A stretch of 64,000 nt of DNA from Cordia subcordata (GCA_028554755.1 JAPTOF010000010.1:260501-324500), one strand, 5' to 3'; shown: positions 1 to 14,840, counted from the stretch's first letter. The notes: generated from the sequence alone by a model not told the origin. A program made the numbers and translations.

Positions 1-870
1 TCTGAATGCCACTGGCTCAATTGTTAGCATGTTATTTGTTGATCGATATGGCAGGAGAAGACTTATGATTATATCTATGATTGGGATTATTAGTTGCCTT
101 GTGGTGCTATCTACTGTGTTCTTCAAGACAGCTGCCTCAGCTCCACCTATCAGCAAGGAAGAATCTGCCCATTTTGGTGGAAACTCGACATGTCCAGCCT
201 ATGCTCAGGCTGCGGATGCATCATCCTGGAACTGCATGCAGTGTTTGCAGACGGCCGAACATTGTGCATTCTGTTCAAGTCGAGCTGATACTGTAAGTCT
301 ACATTTCCAGGGAGCTCTGTCCTTAACTGCATTCTCACAATGACTACATTACTGACACAAAGCTTTCTGTCTTCATGTACTTTGGATTATTAGTTTGCTG
401 CTGGAGCATGTGTGGCAATGACTAATGAATTAAAAGGCGGATGCCGGGCAGAGCGTCGGACGTGGTACACGAATGGCTGCCCAAGTAAAATAGGGTTCTT
501 GGCAGTCATATTCTTGGGACTTTACATCATCATCTACTCACCAGGAATGGGAACAGTGCCGTGGATTGTCAACTCCGAAATATACCCAGTGAAGTATAGA
601 GGCCTTGGAGGAGGAATGGCTGCAGTTGCTAACTGGACTTCAAATCTTGTAGTCAGTCTCACATTCTTAACATTGACTGAAGCTCTTGGATCTGCAGGCA
701 CATTCCTTCTCTTTGCTGGGTTCTCATTGCTTGGACTTGTGGCAATCTTCTTCCTTGTGCCAGAAACAAAAGGCCTGCAGTTTGAGGAGGTTGAGGCGCT
801 TCTGCAGAAAGGATATTCACCTTTTAAGAAGAAGAATGAAGGTTTCCCGGACAAGGATAGTCATACTTGA
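1..870 (+). CDS. Inositol transporter (INT2/INT4-like), C-terminal part
   Basis: Partial gene; its 5' end lies outside the window. Two exons are visible: 1-292 (reading frame starts at base 2) and 394-870, with donor GTAAGT at 293 and acceptor TTAG before 394. The protein is an MFS sugar-porter-type H+/myo-inositol symporter. Signs are the DRYGRRRLM loop between transmembrane helices, a cysteine-rich extracellular loop (NCMQCLQ, CAFC, GACVA, GCPSK) typical of plant INT2/3/4, the MGTVPWIVNSEIYP helix and the family-ending PETKGLQFEEVE. About four transmembrane helices remain. The Cys-rich loop is split by the intron. By family it sits in the plasma membrane, but no targeting signal is seen in this fragment. 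INT2 and INT4 cannot be told apart from the C-terminus. Confidence 0.93.
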
Positions 871-977
871 ACCACTTGTCCACATTCAGGCAAAATTTAT
901 TCCTGACTGTAGCATTTAGTGTTCATTTTCAAGGGTTTTTCTTTTCTTTTCCTCAGATACAATGTTATGTTATGAAT

Positions 978-1069
978 GAACAAGATTTTGAGGACCAGTT
1001 AAAAATCATGATTCCAATATACAGAACAAGATTTTGAGGACCAGTTAAAAATCATGATTCCAATATACA
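978..1069. repeat. Perfect 46-bp tandem duplication
   Basis: Bases 978-1023 are repeated exactly at 1024-1069, about 110 bp after the stop of the inositol transporter. It probably lies in the 3' UTR or just beyond. Perfect identity points to a recent event or an assembly artefact. Confidence 0.95.
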
Positions 1070-1789
1070 GACCTTTTGCACAAAAAAGACGAACACCTGT
1101 ACTATAAGTAATTAAGCTACAGCAATAATCAATTCTTTCTGTGAGTATACAAGTAGTCCAACACTGTACACACTCAATTCTAAGGGAGAATTCAGGTGAT
1201 GATTAGAGGAATTCTTGAACTTTACATTGCATTTTGCAACATTCAACTCTGAGATCAACCGTCAGAGCACAGAGAGAAGAGGTTCAGAGGGGAAGTGGAG
1301 CTTCCACATAACAACCCCCATGAACTTTAAACTGTGAAATGCAGAAAATAATAATTCGATGTCCATAATTTGAGTTCATAAACAGAGCTCAACCAGAATA
1401 TAATTGAGATTTACCAGTAGGTCAATGTTAACATTAAGTAGCAATGGAAAGATTACCACAAAATGAAAAATACGTAAACAAACACAAAGAAGGGGATGCT
1501 TGTACAATAGACCCCTAAAAGCGAATCCTGAACATAATTGCATAACCTAATTTTGGAGTTATTTGCAGTGTCTTTCTTCCAGAGGACTTCTTAATGCTTT
1601 TGGTGTGAGTATAGCATCTAATTATGCTATTGTCATGTGGAAATCAGTGGTGGAACTACATTTTGGATTGTACGCTAAAGGGTAAGAAATCATGATGCTG
1701 TCACCGTGTGTGTACTTTCTTATCATCTATGGCTCTTGTCATTTGTAATTACAAACAAAAGAGAGAAGGCATAACAGGAACTGATAGTC
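1070..1789. other. Intergenic, no gene seen
   Basis: AT-rich sequence after the inositol transporter. No family-like reading frame was found on either strand. It probably starts with the remainder of the transporter 3' UTR. Confidence 0.6.
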
Positions 1790-1792
1790 TTA

Positions 1793-2047
1793 TGCTCTGT
1801 TTGTTATAGTCTCATTTTAAGATACTTATCCTATTGAAATAAGAGTACATCTTATAAAATTTAAAAAATTTTATCATGCATTATATAAAAATTTAAAACA
1901 AAATTATACTTTTTATCTCATAAAAAATAAGCAATCATTGCTCTCTTATTTTTTATAACTATAAAATGCATGGTGCATATGATAAGATATCTTAAATCTT
2001 ATAAGATATCTCCAATACCTTCAAATAAAATTATTCCAAACACACTA
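1793..2047 (-). mobile_element. PIF/Harbinger-like MITE, copy 1 of a 3-copy family
   Basis: A 255-bp element with short inverted ends (TGCTCTGTTTG on the left; CAAACACACTA on the right, i.e. TAGTGTGTTTG inverted), flanked by TTA on both sides (1790-1792, 2048-2050). Its reverse complement aligns along most of its length with the element at 38532-38766; shared blocks include the TCTTATAAGAT palindrome and a CATGCAC...ATGCAT segment. No coding capacity. TTA/TAA target duplications are diagnostic of PIF/Harbinger (Tourist-like) elements. Confidence 0.8.
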
Positions 2048-2114
2048 TTAGTCAAAGCATTAAGCACCTAGCACTGAGATCAAAAACACTTCTACGACAC
2101 GATTACCATTGACT

Positions 2115-2253
2115 ACGATGAGGATGGCATAAGCAGATAAGTATGAAGCATCAGTAACCACTTCCCAGATACAATCTGGCCTTCCTTTCCGTAAGCATAA
2201 CAACGATGTATCTCAGAAATACAGGCTAACTCCACACCTTCACTCTCACCTGA
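2115..2253 (-). other. Possible terminal exon of an unrecognised minus-strand transcript
   Basis: Read on the minus strand, an acceptor-like AAATTTTCAG is followed by about 44 open codons (including SEIHRCYAYGKEGQIVSGKW) to a TAG. I do not recognise the peptide and could not assign an upstream exon. Upstream, near 3300-3180, is a 5'-leader-like stretch with short reading frames. It may be noncoding RNA or chance. Confidence 0.2.
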
Positions 2254-2259
2254 AAATTT

Positions 2260-3805
2260 GATATAATAATGTTAAATATTCTGATAACAAAAGGCACCAC
2301 TTTCTTAAAGCTTTTTCCTCGCAGAGTAGCAGTAGCTTTGACAGTGCAAATTGCTCACAACACCAATCATTAACTCACATCATTTTTGCGTGAGTGATCC
2401 GAAATACCTCTAACTCTTAAAAGGCCCAAAACACACACCTTTATTGAGTCAAAAATACTGACATAATTTTTATTCATTTATCTGCTACAAACACACAACT
2501 CACATCATATTATTCCACAGTAAAAAGCAAACCCAAACCCAAGTACACAAGTTTATCAATATTATTACCTGAAAAGAAGGGGATCATTGAAAACGAACAA
2601 TTACTCTAAGAGATAAAACACATATGACTAGGAAGAATTAAACTTTAAAAGACATTTAAAAACCATCAAAAAAAAAAAAAATGTACATCCAAGCATCCAA
2701 AAATGTGAGATCTATAACACTATCTCACAGCAAGAAATTAACTTTAAAAGACATTTAAAAGGAATCAAGATCAAACCCAAAAGAAAAAAGGAAAAAGAAG
2801 AACAAAAATTAATTCAGCATGCTTCCAAGACCCAAAAAAGGGCAAAACTTAAACTGACAAGTGCCCAACTCTTTAACTATGCGTATATGTAAACAGAAAT
2901 CAAGATTGTAATTAAGACCAGTGAAATTTCTGTTTCTTTTTTCTCCAGAAAAACAGTTAAAAATAAAGAACCTGTTACACTTATACAAGTTAAAGCTCCC
3001 ATCATATAAATATATTACTTCTCAAGAAAACTTGTTTTCCACGACTTGGGTCATGAACAAACAAACAAACAAAGGAAAAGGGTCAGAATTTTTAAGATCT
3101 GACACCAAAGATACTCTTCTGTTTTTGTTTAACAAAAGAAAAATTCATAAACAAATAAGTAAAAGGCTAAAAGCTAAAAGCAGGAGAGAAAGAGAGGATC
3201 ACTACACGCAAAAATGATACAAGTAAGCTGATTGAACAGGGGGAGAGCTCATCCTACGCTCTGCTGCCTCATATAGTCAATCAATCAATCGTACTTCTCC
3301 AAGAAAAGCTGTCCCTTTTTTCTCTTTTCTGTGTGTTTGTGTAAACGTGTGCGTGCTGAGGTGGGTTTCTTGTTGGTTAACAACACCCACGTCGTGAAAA
3401 TAAGCTCTTCTGGACACGTTTCTCTTTTTCTTTTTCTTAACTTTTTTTTTTCCTTCTATTTTTCAACTAATAGTTTCATCACACCAACAAGGGGAAAAAG
3501 AAAAAGAAAAAAGAAAAAAACTAAGAATTAGAAGACTTTCTCTTTTTCTTTTTCGTTTTCTTGTTCAAAAATTCCATTCACCAACAAATCCAAAGAAAGA
3601 AAAGGACAAACATTATAAATGATTAAGAGCTCATTTAAATTTCGTTTTTTCCCCTCGATTTTTATAATTATTTTAAAAAGCATCTTTTCTATAAGTTAAA
3701 TTTTTTTATTTTGTAAAAAGCTAAATTTAGATTTACCATAACTAGAATGTGCTTTTCCTGAAATATTTTGAGTATAAAACTGAGACTTTGTTTAGTCTAA
3801 CTGTA
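2260..3805. other. Intergenic AT-rich DNA, no gene assigned
   Basis: Low-complexity A-rich and T-rich sequence. The reading frames here (for example 2921-3217) have biased composition and no family resemblance. The stretch 3540-3200, read on the minus strand, has pyrimidine-rich leader-like blocks and could be a promoter or leader. Confidence 0.5.
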
Positions 3806-3935
3806 ACCTCAGTTGTTAAAAGATAAAGTTCTTCTTTTTTTTTTTTTGGTGTATGTATTACCCAAAGGCTTCACGAAATATATTACCTCAGTTGTTAAAC
3901 GATAAAGTTCTTCTTTTTTTTTTTTTTTTTTTTGG
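3806..3935. repeat. Direct repeat ending in poly-T
   Basis: About 45 bp starting ACCTCAGTTGTTAAA at 3806 recurs at 3885 with one visible mismatch. Both copies run into poly-T tracts of different length. The arrangement is tandem with a 79-bp period. Confidence 0.75.
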
Positions 3936-4194
3936 TGACCAATCTCTGTAAAGCTACCCCTCCCAAGTCTTCTCCCATGATTGATTTGAGGCCTTATGGG
4001 GGTTCGACTCCAATCGAGAAGGTCAATTCGAAATTTACCATAAAATCTGCGTTTCTGATAGCTTATCTATAGATGTATTTAAACTTAAAACCTCTATTTT
4101 GTTCCATGATCCTTCTACATTCATCAAGCATCAGTAATATTGGTTTCCCCATCACTACTCGTTCATTCATCCAAGAGACAAGAAGCTCAGTAAG

Positions 4195-4430
4195 TCTGAT
4201 TCAATTTCAAGCTCCTTGATATGCATGTCTTTTGCCATAGTCAGGCCCTCTAGAGGAGCCCTGCACTCCGCCATATTGTTAGTTGTCATTCACAGATTTA
4301 CCACAGAGCCAACTACCCAAGCGCCTTATTCCCTCCTGCCGCAACACTTATTGGATTTTTTTTTTCGCACAGTCGTCCAGGTTGAGTTTTATATCGCTCA
4401 AGGGGGCCGCCAACTGATGCGATGCCGCTC
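4195..4430 (-). mobile_element. Decayed LINE-type RNase H domain relic
   Basis: Translated on the minus strand with frameshifts and stops, this gives SWRPP, then KLN, then GAWVVGS, then TTNNMAECRAPLEGL and IKELEIESD. This is the order and spacing of the plant reverse-transcriptase-associated RNase H (RVT_3) domain: WxPPP...KLNxDGA, GAWVVGF, TTNNMAELxAL, LxxExDS. Several stops interrupt it, so it is a dead fragment. Flanking sequence shows no clear reverse transcriptase, so the copy is strongly truncated. Confidence 0.75.
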
Positions 4431-5130
4431 TTTGGCATTTTTGAGCTGGCCTTTGACCCATTCTCTTCACGCATTTCGTACTTCACTCACAAAATTTTTT
4501 ATGTGCCATACTTTTTGCTGCGGCTGCAACTGTTCTTCTTGAGCATGAGCTACTTCATTTAGGTAAAAATTACTGGTAAATAAGAACCGTTAATTGTTTG
4601 ACCTTGTATTTTATGAATTATAATCTTTCTAGATATTTTGAGATAACGTTAGACTTTAAAAACTGTTTTCATCTAATACTTAAAACTGTCTTATTAGTGA
4701 GGGGTTAGTTGTTTGCTTCCTCTTCTTGCCATCCAAACAATATTCCCAAAGTACCAAAACCATCTTTTTGCGAAATGAGGCATTTGACAGGTACTTTCTA
4801 ACTTTACCAAGAATGGAGTTTGCAGGTCTTTTCATGTCCTTGTCCTCTGGACAACTCAAATTTTGTGGGGCAATTGAAACCATTGTCGTACTTTCATGCG
4901 TTACTGATTTGTCAACTTATAATCCTACAAACTACCAAATGTTGACGGCGTTTTCAAAAACCGCATTAATTTTTTTAATCTTTAGTAACTTTTTTTACCC
5001 AACTTTTTTAAATGGATCAATCATCAAGAATACGGAGAATGTGAAACAAGATCAGAGCCATCATAAAGCATCTAAGAACCAGTAGAATAATCACAGATCT
5101 TAGTAAAGCCTCGGCAGATATGGCAAATTT
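4431..5130. other. Intergenic, unassigned
   Basis: No recognisable gene. A 67-codon minus-strand frame (4883-4680) and a 119-codon plus-strand frame (4726-5085) overlap, and neither resembles a known family. Either may be further decayed LINE sequence. Confidence 0.4.
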
Positions 5131-5189
5131 TCCTGCCATGCTAAGTTATTAATCCGAAGTCCGGAAAAAGAGAAAGGAAGGAAAAAGAA

Positions 5190-5205
5190 GGGGGGGGGGG
5201 GGGGG
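5190..5205 (-). repeat. C16 homopolymer (ARF 3' UTR region)
   Basis: An uninterrupted run of 16 G on the plus strand, i.e. C16 in the ARF transcript, about 140 bases after the predicted stop. Confidence 0.85.
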
Positions 5206-5344
5206 AACACAGTTGCAGACCTCCTGTTGTCACATTCAGAAGACGAAAATTGCAAAATACAAACATATTAGCTACAATACCACCATGCCACCAAACAGCT
5301 ACTTCAGAAACATCACGACTCCGAATTAGCATATCTGTAATTGA

Positions 5345-7742
<2,398 letters not shown>

Positions 7743-8818
7743 TTAGAAGACATTATCATCCAAATTCAACTATTTTTAGTGCTCAAGCATAAATTAATTT
7801 AGTACTACCACAATCAACATGGACAAGTTTTTTCATCACCGAAAAGCTAAACTATCACAAACAGTTAACAAGAAGCTCTGGCTACTTTTCTCAATAAAGA
7901 AAAAGTTATAATCCTTACACTTTGAGATAAATCAAAACATGCAATTACAGCGTAAGAATAGCACGAATCTTTTTCAATCAAAAGAAAATTTATCACAAAC
8001 AGTTTACGATCTCAGACCTTGAAATATATCAGATCACACAACTAAACCAGACCAATATCATTCCGACAAAGACAACGCATGAGTTCTCGTCAAGCAAAGC
8101 CAAATTATTACAAAGTTTTAGTACAAACACTATAGCTTTCTGTCGTTGAGAATACAAAAGCTACACTCCTCAACCATGAAGTACATCGAATTGTTTTACA
8201 CCCAAACCATCAAAAACCAAGAATTCAAAGGAAACTAATCCGAAAATTTCAGCAAATCACCTATTTGCTCAACCATGATCATAAAAAGAAACAAGGACAA
8301 AGCATAATCAACCATATGAAAGAAAGCAAATTACGGCAGCTCCCTAATAACAGAAACATATTTGGATCTCAAATATCTCGAGAGGAAATATTTACGAGCT
8401 TTAACATCAAAATACACAACATCGGAATAATGAGATATAGAACCGTAAAAAGGCCATAAACATCGCTGAACTTGAGAAAATTCCAAACAGCAAGGTATAA
8501 GCAAAAAAGAAAAAAGAAAAAGAAGAAACAATTAATTCGATAAGATCGTCAATTCAAATGAGAAAATGAAATCACTAAAAACGTCCATAAAAGAGCCAAA
8601 ATTCACGTATTTATCAGCTAAAAGAATAGATAGAAAGAAAAAAAAAAGTGACAGATCTTTCGAAAAAATAAAACAAATAAGCAATAGTGTAGATGTCAAT
8701 AAATATAAAATGAAACACACACACATATATGTATGTATCATGTACAGTGTGTAAATATATATATTAAAAAGAATGAGATCTGGGTATGTATGTATCAAAT
8801 TGAGACTTCGAAACTTAC

Positions 8819-8890
8819 AGAGAGGGGTGTGTGAAATTGAGAGAGCTGCGTGAGTTGTCTCCAAAACGGAGGTGGTTCTCCTTCACCTCC
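8819..8890 (-). promoter_or_regulatory. 5' UTR first exon of the ARF gene
   Basis: On the minus strand a CT-rich leader ends at a strong donor, CTCT|GTAAGT, at 8819/8818. The matching acceptor, TTGCAG, lies just before 7736, 24 bases upstream of the ATG. A leading 5' UTR intron is usual in plant ARF genes. The exact transcription start is not determined. Confidence 0.6.
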
Positions 8891-9780
8891 TATCTACTTC
8901 TTTCTCCATCTTTGATAATGAAATGTTATCATTGCCATAAAAATATAAATATGCATTAAAAAGAAAAGTGGTAAATTTCACAAATTACAAAAAAAAAAAA
9001 TGTTAATTTGATTCTTACTATTTTAAAAGTAGTTTATTTAATTCTTAATATATTTAAAAAATATCACTTTAATTTTTATTATTTTGAAAATGGCCAATTT
9101 AACCTTAATATACTTAAAAGTCTCACTTTAATTCCTATAATTTAAAAGTGAATAATTTGGTCGAAATATTTGTAAAAATGACCTAATTAATCCTTATTTC
9201 AGCTCTAAAAATAGTTATGTGATAATCACATGACAATAATAGAGACAAAATTAAGAACTTTTGTAAATATTAAAAGTTAAACGAATTATTTATAAACAAT
9301 AGCAACCAAATTAATTTTTTTTCGAATAATATTACTTTTTAAAAATATTAAAGACTCATTTATTTTTATCTTCACTTGACTATGATCATGGTCACCTCGT
9401 CGTCATGATGTGTTTGTTAATTTTATGATTCATTCACGCGTAGTTTCTAAGCATTCTCATTAAAGCATATCCTATTCTTGTCTAATGTTGTTAACATATG
9501 GATACGTGACATTGTAAATCCACAAAAATAAAGTGACTAATTTATTAAAAGAAGAAATGCATTACACCCAACATCGAAACGAGACTTCCAATGTTAAAAA
9601 TCAATAAATTTCACCCCCTTAAAAATCCGACACCCACAATAAGCTAACCTATCAACACTAACTTGATTGTGTTACTTTACCTTTTGCTAATTACGCTCGC
9701 CTATAAGTATATATAGTATTTTACCACACCTTAATCTAACTTACATAACTTTCTCTCCTGGTAAAATTAGTTTGAAATTT
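8891..9780. repeat. AT-rich intergenic DNA with diverged ~65-bp repeats
   Basis: From about 9003 to 9170 a motif of the form TTAATTCTTAATATATTTAAAA...CACTTTAATT recurs two to three times at roughly 65-bp spacing, with divergence. The rest is AT-rich with no gene seen. It presumably includes the ARF promoter near 8900-9000, where a TTTATATTT block lies upstream of the leader. Confidence 0.5.
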
Positions 9781-10275
9781 ATAGCAGTAAAGTCGAGGGA
9801 TGGATGCACCATATCAATAGGAAAGCGAAATGACAAGAGAACATTTTACAGATAATACCTTCCCGTCCAAAATGCCAAACTAGGGAGGAAAATGTATATT
9901 CATTTGCTAATCTCTCTTGCAAGTTGCCACCACAATTTGGAGTTTCGAGAGTGTTAGTTAGATACACACAATTCAAAGATGTGAACTATGTTGAAATATG
10001 AAAGAACAATTAGATATCATAACACCTTCTTCGTCCAAATAATAGACAAGGAAGTTCATTTCAACAAGAAATGCGTCCCATATATTGCAATTCCAAGCAG
10101 AGCTGCCTTAGATCCGTCCAGGTTTCCTTTCGACTTGAAAATCAAGGAAGCCTCCAACATCATCTTGTCTAACTGATCAATCTTGCTTTACTGATAATCG
10201 CTCTGACAATGAGGCAAACAAACAGAGTCATTCAATGAAATAGTTACGGGATGATGTGATTACATACTCTATTAA
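9781..10275. other. Intergenic between ARF and carrier genes
   Basis: No convincing gene. Short frames on both strands have no recognisable content. Confidence 0.5.
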
Positions 10276-10454
10276 TGCTGTGTTTTGGAATAAGCCTAAT
10301 ATAAAATGCTTATCTTATTTGTTAAAGAATGATTCTTCTTCTAATGTGTGAAGGGTGCATCTATAGATAAGACATCTTATCACAAGTAATATTTAGCGTG
10401 ATCCTTCCTATCTTATAAGATATAAGCGGTCATAAGCCTATACCAAACACAGCA
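10276..10454. mobile_element. PIF/Harbinger-like MITE, copy 2
   Basis: A 179-bp element with inverted ends TGCTGTGTTTTGG and CCAAACACAGCA, flanked by TAA on both sides (10273-10275, 10455-10457). The interior is shorter than in the other two copies but shares the end sequences, ATGCTTATCTTAT and CTTATAAGATAT. It lies about 240 bp past the stop of the mitochondrial carrier. Confidence 0.82.
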
Positions 10455-10693
10455 TAAGTTAAACCAACGATGAAGCAGACGCCTAAACATGCAGAGCACA
10501 AACATTCAAACAATAAACGAAATCAATGGAATCCACACCATGATTAATGGCAAAACAGAAGGGACCGGTTATCACTGAGATGGAAGTTTGATATTTATCA
10601 AAAAGGACCTAATAGACCGAAAATATACACCCCTAGTTCTACCTCCAGTTGGCTGTAATTAGACTCCACAGCTGCCTTTTCACCAGTAAATAG

Positions 10694-12496
10694 CTAGGAG
10701 ATAAACTTACTTATAAGTTCATAAGTAACTATCATTGTGGATCCATAGAAAGACATATTCAGAAAACGAGGTCCAAATCCTCTGTAGAATCCTCTCCACC
10801 CCTCTTCTGTGAGAAGTGTCTTTGTTGTCTTCATCACCGATGGTCTTCCAACACCATAATCATCAATCACCTTTAAGTCACAACCAGAAAAAAGATGAAT
10901 TTTTAACATAAAGAATCCTCTTAAGAGTAGCTGCACCCATGAACATTGAAGCATTCTTTTGTACCTGTAGTCGAGTCTTTACAGTGTCTATGGGAGTTGT
11001 GATAATTGAAGAACAAGCACCAGCAACCAGTCCTGCTGTAGCCTGAACACTCACCATCTCTACATGAGATGGTTTCTGCTCTGAATCATCTCTATATCCA
11101 AGGCTCCTGATCAAGATCAGGAGAAACATAAAAGTGTATTAAACAAAATGCATATCTAAATGTCAAATTTCCATAACATATAGAGTAACAATAGTAATAC
11201 CTCCAAATCATGTGTTGCGCAGCACCATAGGCACCCCACCAAAGTGCCGATGCAGGGGATTGTGTAAGAGCGGTTAATCCAAAACCACGGTACAGGCCAC
11301 GGATTCCTTCGGCCTTTATTACTTTACGCGCGGCATCACATGGCCCGCCGCAATATGTTGTCCCTGGAAGTCCTTGAACCATTAGCCTCTGGCATATCTA
11401 ACATACAAACAAGTAGAAGTTTAAGCTTCAAGCACATAGACACATTATTCAATGCAGAACATAGTCTGTAGAATCCACAAAAGCCACAGCGTCTTTTACT
11501 CAGTTCATTTAAGATTAAGTCCCAAGATTCAGCTAGTCTAAGCATGAAAAGATTTCTAACATAGGATTTAAGAACAAATAAAAGAACGAGAGTATATACC
11601 TACCACATCCAAAGGCACAAAGTATACACAGGAAATTAAATTGGACACCATGCCCGCAACTCCATTTCCAATGCCGAGGCGTGTGGCCTCGGGCATTTCC
11701 AGGCCTTCAGTGTATTTCAACATCATATCTTTTGATACTTCAAGTGAAGTTAAAGCCAGGACTCGACCTGGCAGTGATCCGATGGCAGAGGTGCCAAAGC
11801 CTCTGAATATCCCAGGCACACCGTCATTTCTGAGTGTACGTGTAAAAACAGAGAAGCCATTCATTTGTGAGAGTCCAGAATCGGCTACTTGCATCCGAGT
11901 CTTCACAACTGCTGTTGGGTGTATCAATGCTGATTGAACTGTAAAGAGAATAGCCCCGATAACATGAAACCGTGTCTTGTCCAACCTAAAATGGTTTCAG
12001 GAGGTCAGACACGTACCAAGTGAATCACAAGATGCGTTATAAACATATGAGCATGAGAACGCAACAAATGTAATACTTCAGTCTCATGATGCCGTGTTTG
12101 TTATATGGTTATCTGAAATCTTAAATCCGAAAAGCATACAAAATCACAACCATGAACGTAAAACCATTTATCACTTCTTGAATAAATCAGAGGGCCAACG
12201 TGCAAAAACACATCTTCTGTTATCAGATTATAATCCAACACATCCATAACTAAAAACAATTTAATAAGAATCTGGCTCCCCCATAATCAGCATGGTTCTT
12301 TATCAAAACGTGTATTTTTAACAAATAAATCCAAACCAGCAACAAACAGAAATACATTAAGAGAGTAAAAGTTACCTTGCATTAATGAAAAGAAGAAGAG
12401 AAGAGTGAGGAGGAGGAAAAGTTACCTGTCCCAATTGATTTGGGTATCAGCAAGAGCAAGTTCTGGGGTGGCAGCTGCCTCGGTTTCAATTGCCAT
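10694..12496 (-). CDS. Mitochondrial carrier (SLC25A44-like)
   Basis: Solute carrier of the inner mitochondrial membrane. Exons: 12496-12426, 11985-11604, 11397-11201, 11106-10965, 10870-10694; total 322 residues, matching single-domain mitochondrial carriers (about 300-330). The three repeats show the carrier signature: HPTAVVKTRMQ, PLDVICQRLMVQG and TPIDTVKTRLQ, each followed by GIFRGFG, GLYRGFG or GFYRGFG. The first repeat has Ala where the consensus PxDxxK has an acidic residue; a non-acidic residue at this position is usual in this subfamily. The second donor could be GTG|GTAGGT or GTAG|GTATAT; only the first keeps frame and gives PLDVICQR. Substrate is unknown from sequence; human SLC25A44 carries branched-chain amino acids, which need not apply here. 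The stop is taken at SKFIS; a further intron there cannot be excluded. Confidence 0.9.
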
Positions 12497-14840
12497 TTCT
12501 ATTTCTGTGTGTGTGTGTGTATAATGTGTATGTATATGTATGGTTGATTATATAAGTAAGCTGCGAAAAGTGCAAGCAAGAATTAGAGGAATGAGTTACA
12601 TGAACACATATAACACTGAAACAAGGATGGGTTCAGAAGGTTCCAGTTCAGACATACATAAAAGAGGTTTTGGGTTTTTGAGTCAAAGATTTGGTGTACG
12701 TGTCTCTCTGTGTGTAAGTGTGTGTGAGTTTTTTTTCTTTCTTTTTTTTTTTGGTAATTTTTAAATGTTTATGAGAGGCACAGGGAATGTGCTGATCTGG
12801 GGGTTTCGGCATGATGTCGACTGTTAAATAAGAGGGTTTAGGGTTCCTTTGGATTAATTTTTTTTTAAGTAATTTTTTATAATTTTTGACAAAAATATTT
12901 TTGTGAACTTAAAAAATTGTCTTTAAAAAAGTTGTATTTTGAATTTTTTTAAAATTTGAGATGTTTTAAAAGTTAATGTAAATAGTTATTGTTAAAATAA
13001 TATATATTTTTTACAAAAAATGTTTTATCTTAAAGAAGAAAATCTACTTGCAGAATAACATGGAAAAATACTTTTTATATAAAATGAAATATATAGTATT
13101 TAGTTAAGGTTAGACATTTTCCTTTTCTAATCGACAAAATGTTTTAGTTAGAATATTCTCTTTTTCTAAAAAAAAAATTCAGTAGCCAACACAAAATAAG
13201 GACTAGTTTGGCTTTTGGTTTGAAAACATCAAATTCTAAAAGGCCTTTAGAAAGCGGATTTTTTGTTAAAAGGATTTCTGGTAAAAAAAATAGAACTATA
13301 TTTGTTTATCTTTATATGAAATGGCTTTTATTAATTGAAATGATGTTTAGCTTATCAAATTTCTTAACTCTTTGACCTTAACGAAATCACATTCTTCAAT
13401 AAAAATATAGTAACTAATTATTACATTTCAACCAAACTTTGATTGGGATGGAATTTTTTTGGAAAAAGTATAACAACTAAATCCATTTTAGATAATACAA
13501 AAACATAAATATTTACTTTAAAAGTTCATATTCACAGAAACAATATTTAATGATTCTAATATGATATTTTGAACCCAACATAAACTTTGGAGGTATTGCA
13601 TATTTATAAACTAATAAAAAAAATGACTCGTTGTTTGTTGGTTCAATTGTAGCACAAATATGTTTAACCCTTTGGGATATTATAAAATTTTGCTTAGAGA
13701 CTTTTCTCTCTCGTCTAGGATCTTATTCACCTCTTATTTTCAATACTAGTTAAGTAATTGTGTATGCCTTTCATTAACTTGGAGTTGTCCACTTTCTTTT
13801 AGATCCTTATTTATGCATATATAAAAAAAATCATTCTATATTCTTGTTGATGTTAATATAAAAATTTAATTTTGCATTGACATATATATATATATGTGTG
13901 TGTGTACATGATGCTTACAAACATCTTGTGAACAAGTATCTTGATTAAAAAAAAAAAGTATCATGACATAAAAGAAAAAAAAGAAAAAATAACACAAATA
14001 CAAAAAATAAACTACTCTTCGAAAACACATATTTTTGATAAAAGCTAAAAAACTCAGTAAAAAAGGGGGAAAAAAGAAGAAGAAGTAGAAGAACAATTAT
14101 TCCCTATTTGTTTACAGAAAACTATTTTTTGTTTTCCAACTCTAATTTCCTAAAAGAAAATTAATTGTTATTTTCATAGAAAATTCATAAAATCGATACA
14201 AATGCTTTTACCAATTAAAAAAGAAAAATAATTTTTTAATTATAAAACTAAAAAAATTGCATTTATTTCTTAGAAAATAGATAATAAGACAAATTGAACT
14301 AAAGATCAATTTAAAGTTCTAGTATTTTTTAAATTAAAAATTGTTAGAAAACACTCCAAATTTATTACAAAAAACTTAACAAAACAATTCAGGATTGTTT
14401 TCCATTAGCTTTCTTTAATTTAAAAATCATGTAGCGAATAGTATTCTTATTGGTACGAATGGTCCTTCGAACTTGGAACGAGCATGAATAAATTAACGAT
14501 ACTTTTTTAGTTTTTGAGTTGTTTTGTCATATCAGTCACTCAATGAATGATGCTAAAATTTTTTCCATAAAAGAGACTATCATATTCCCACAATTTAAGT
14601 ACATGTGAGATCTTGAAATTTCCTTAAATATGATATTTCTTGTTTTCCATCATATACTTTTATATATTATGTGAATATGCCAAGAGAATAATAAAAGAAA
14701 AAATTCACATGTTACGAAAACCCACTTGGAAAAAGTTAAAGAGGGTCACCCAAAATAAACAAAGCCAAACTCCCTCAAAATCTCATACAGACCAAAAGGA
14801 TTTTTTTGTTGAATCCGTCGGTCCACAAGATCGGTTCCGC
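12497..14840. other. Divergent intergenic region, carrier / helicase
   Basis: Upstream DNA shared by the minus-strand carrier and plus-strand helicase. It has a GT-rich leader near 12505-12540, then long AT-rich stretches (12840-14640) with poly-A and poly-T blocks and a (TA)n(TG)n tract near 13881-13907. No reading frame resembles a protein family. Confidence 0.6.

Noticed and set aside
3180..3300. Possible miRNA precursor with GAGCTC-containing arm
   Set aside because: I could not find a complementary arm forming a hairpin, and no known miRNA sequence was recognised.
3995..4020. GGGGGTTCGACTCC, resembling a tRNA T-arm
   Set aside because: No acceptor stem, anticodon arm or D-arm at the right distance could be folded around it.
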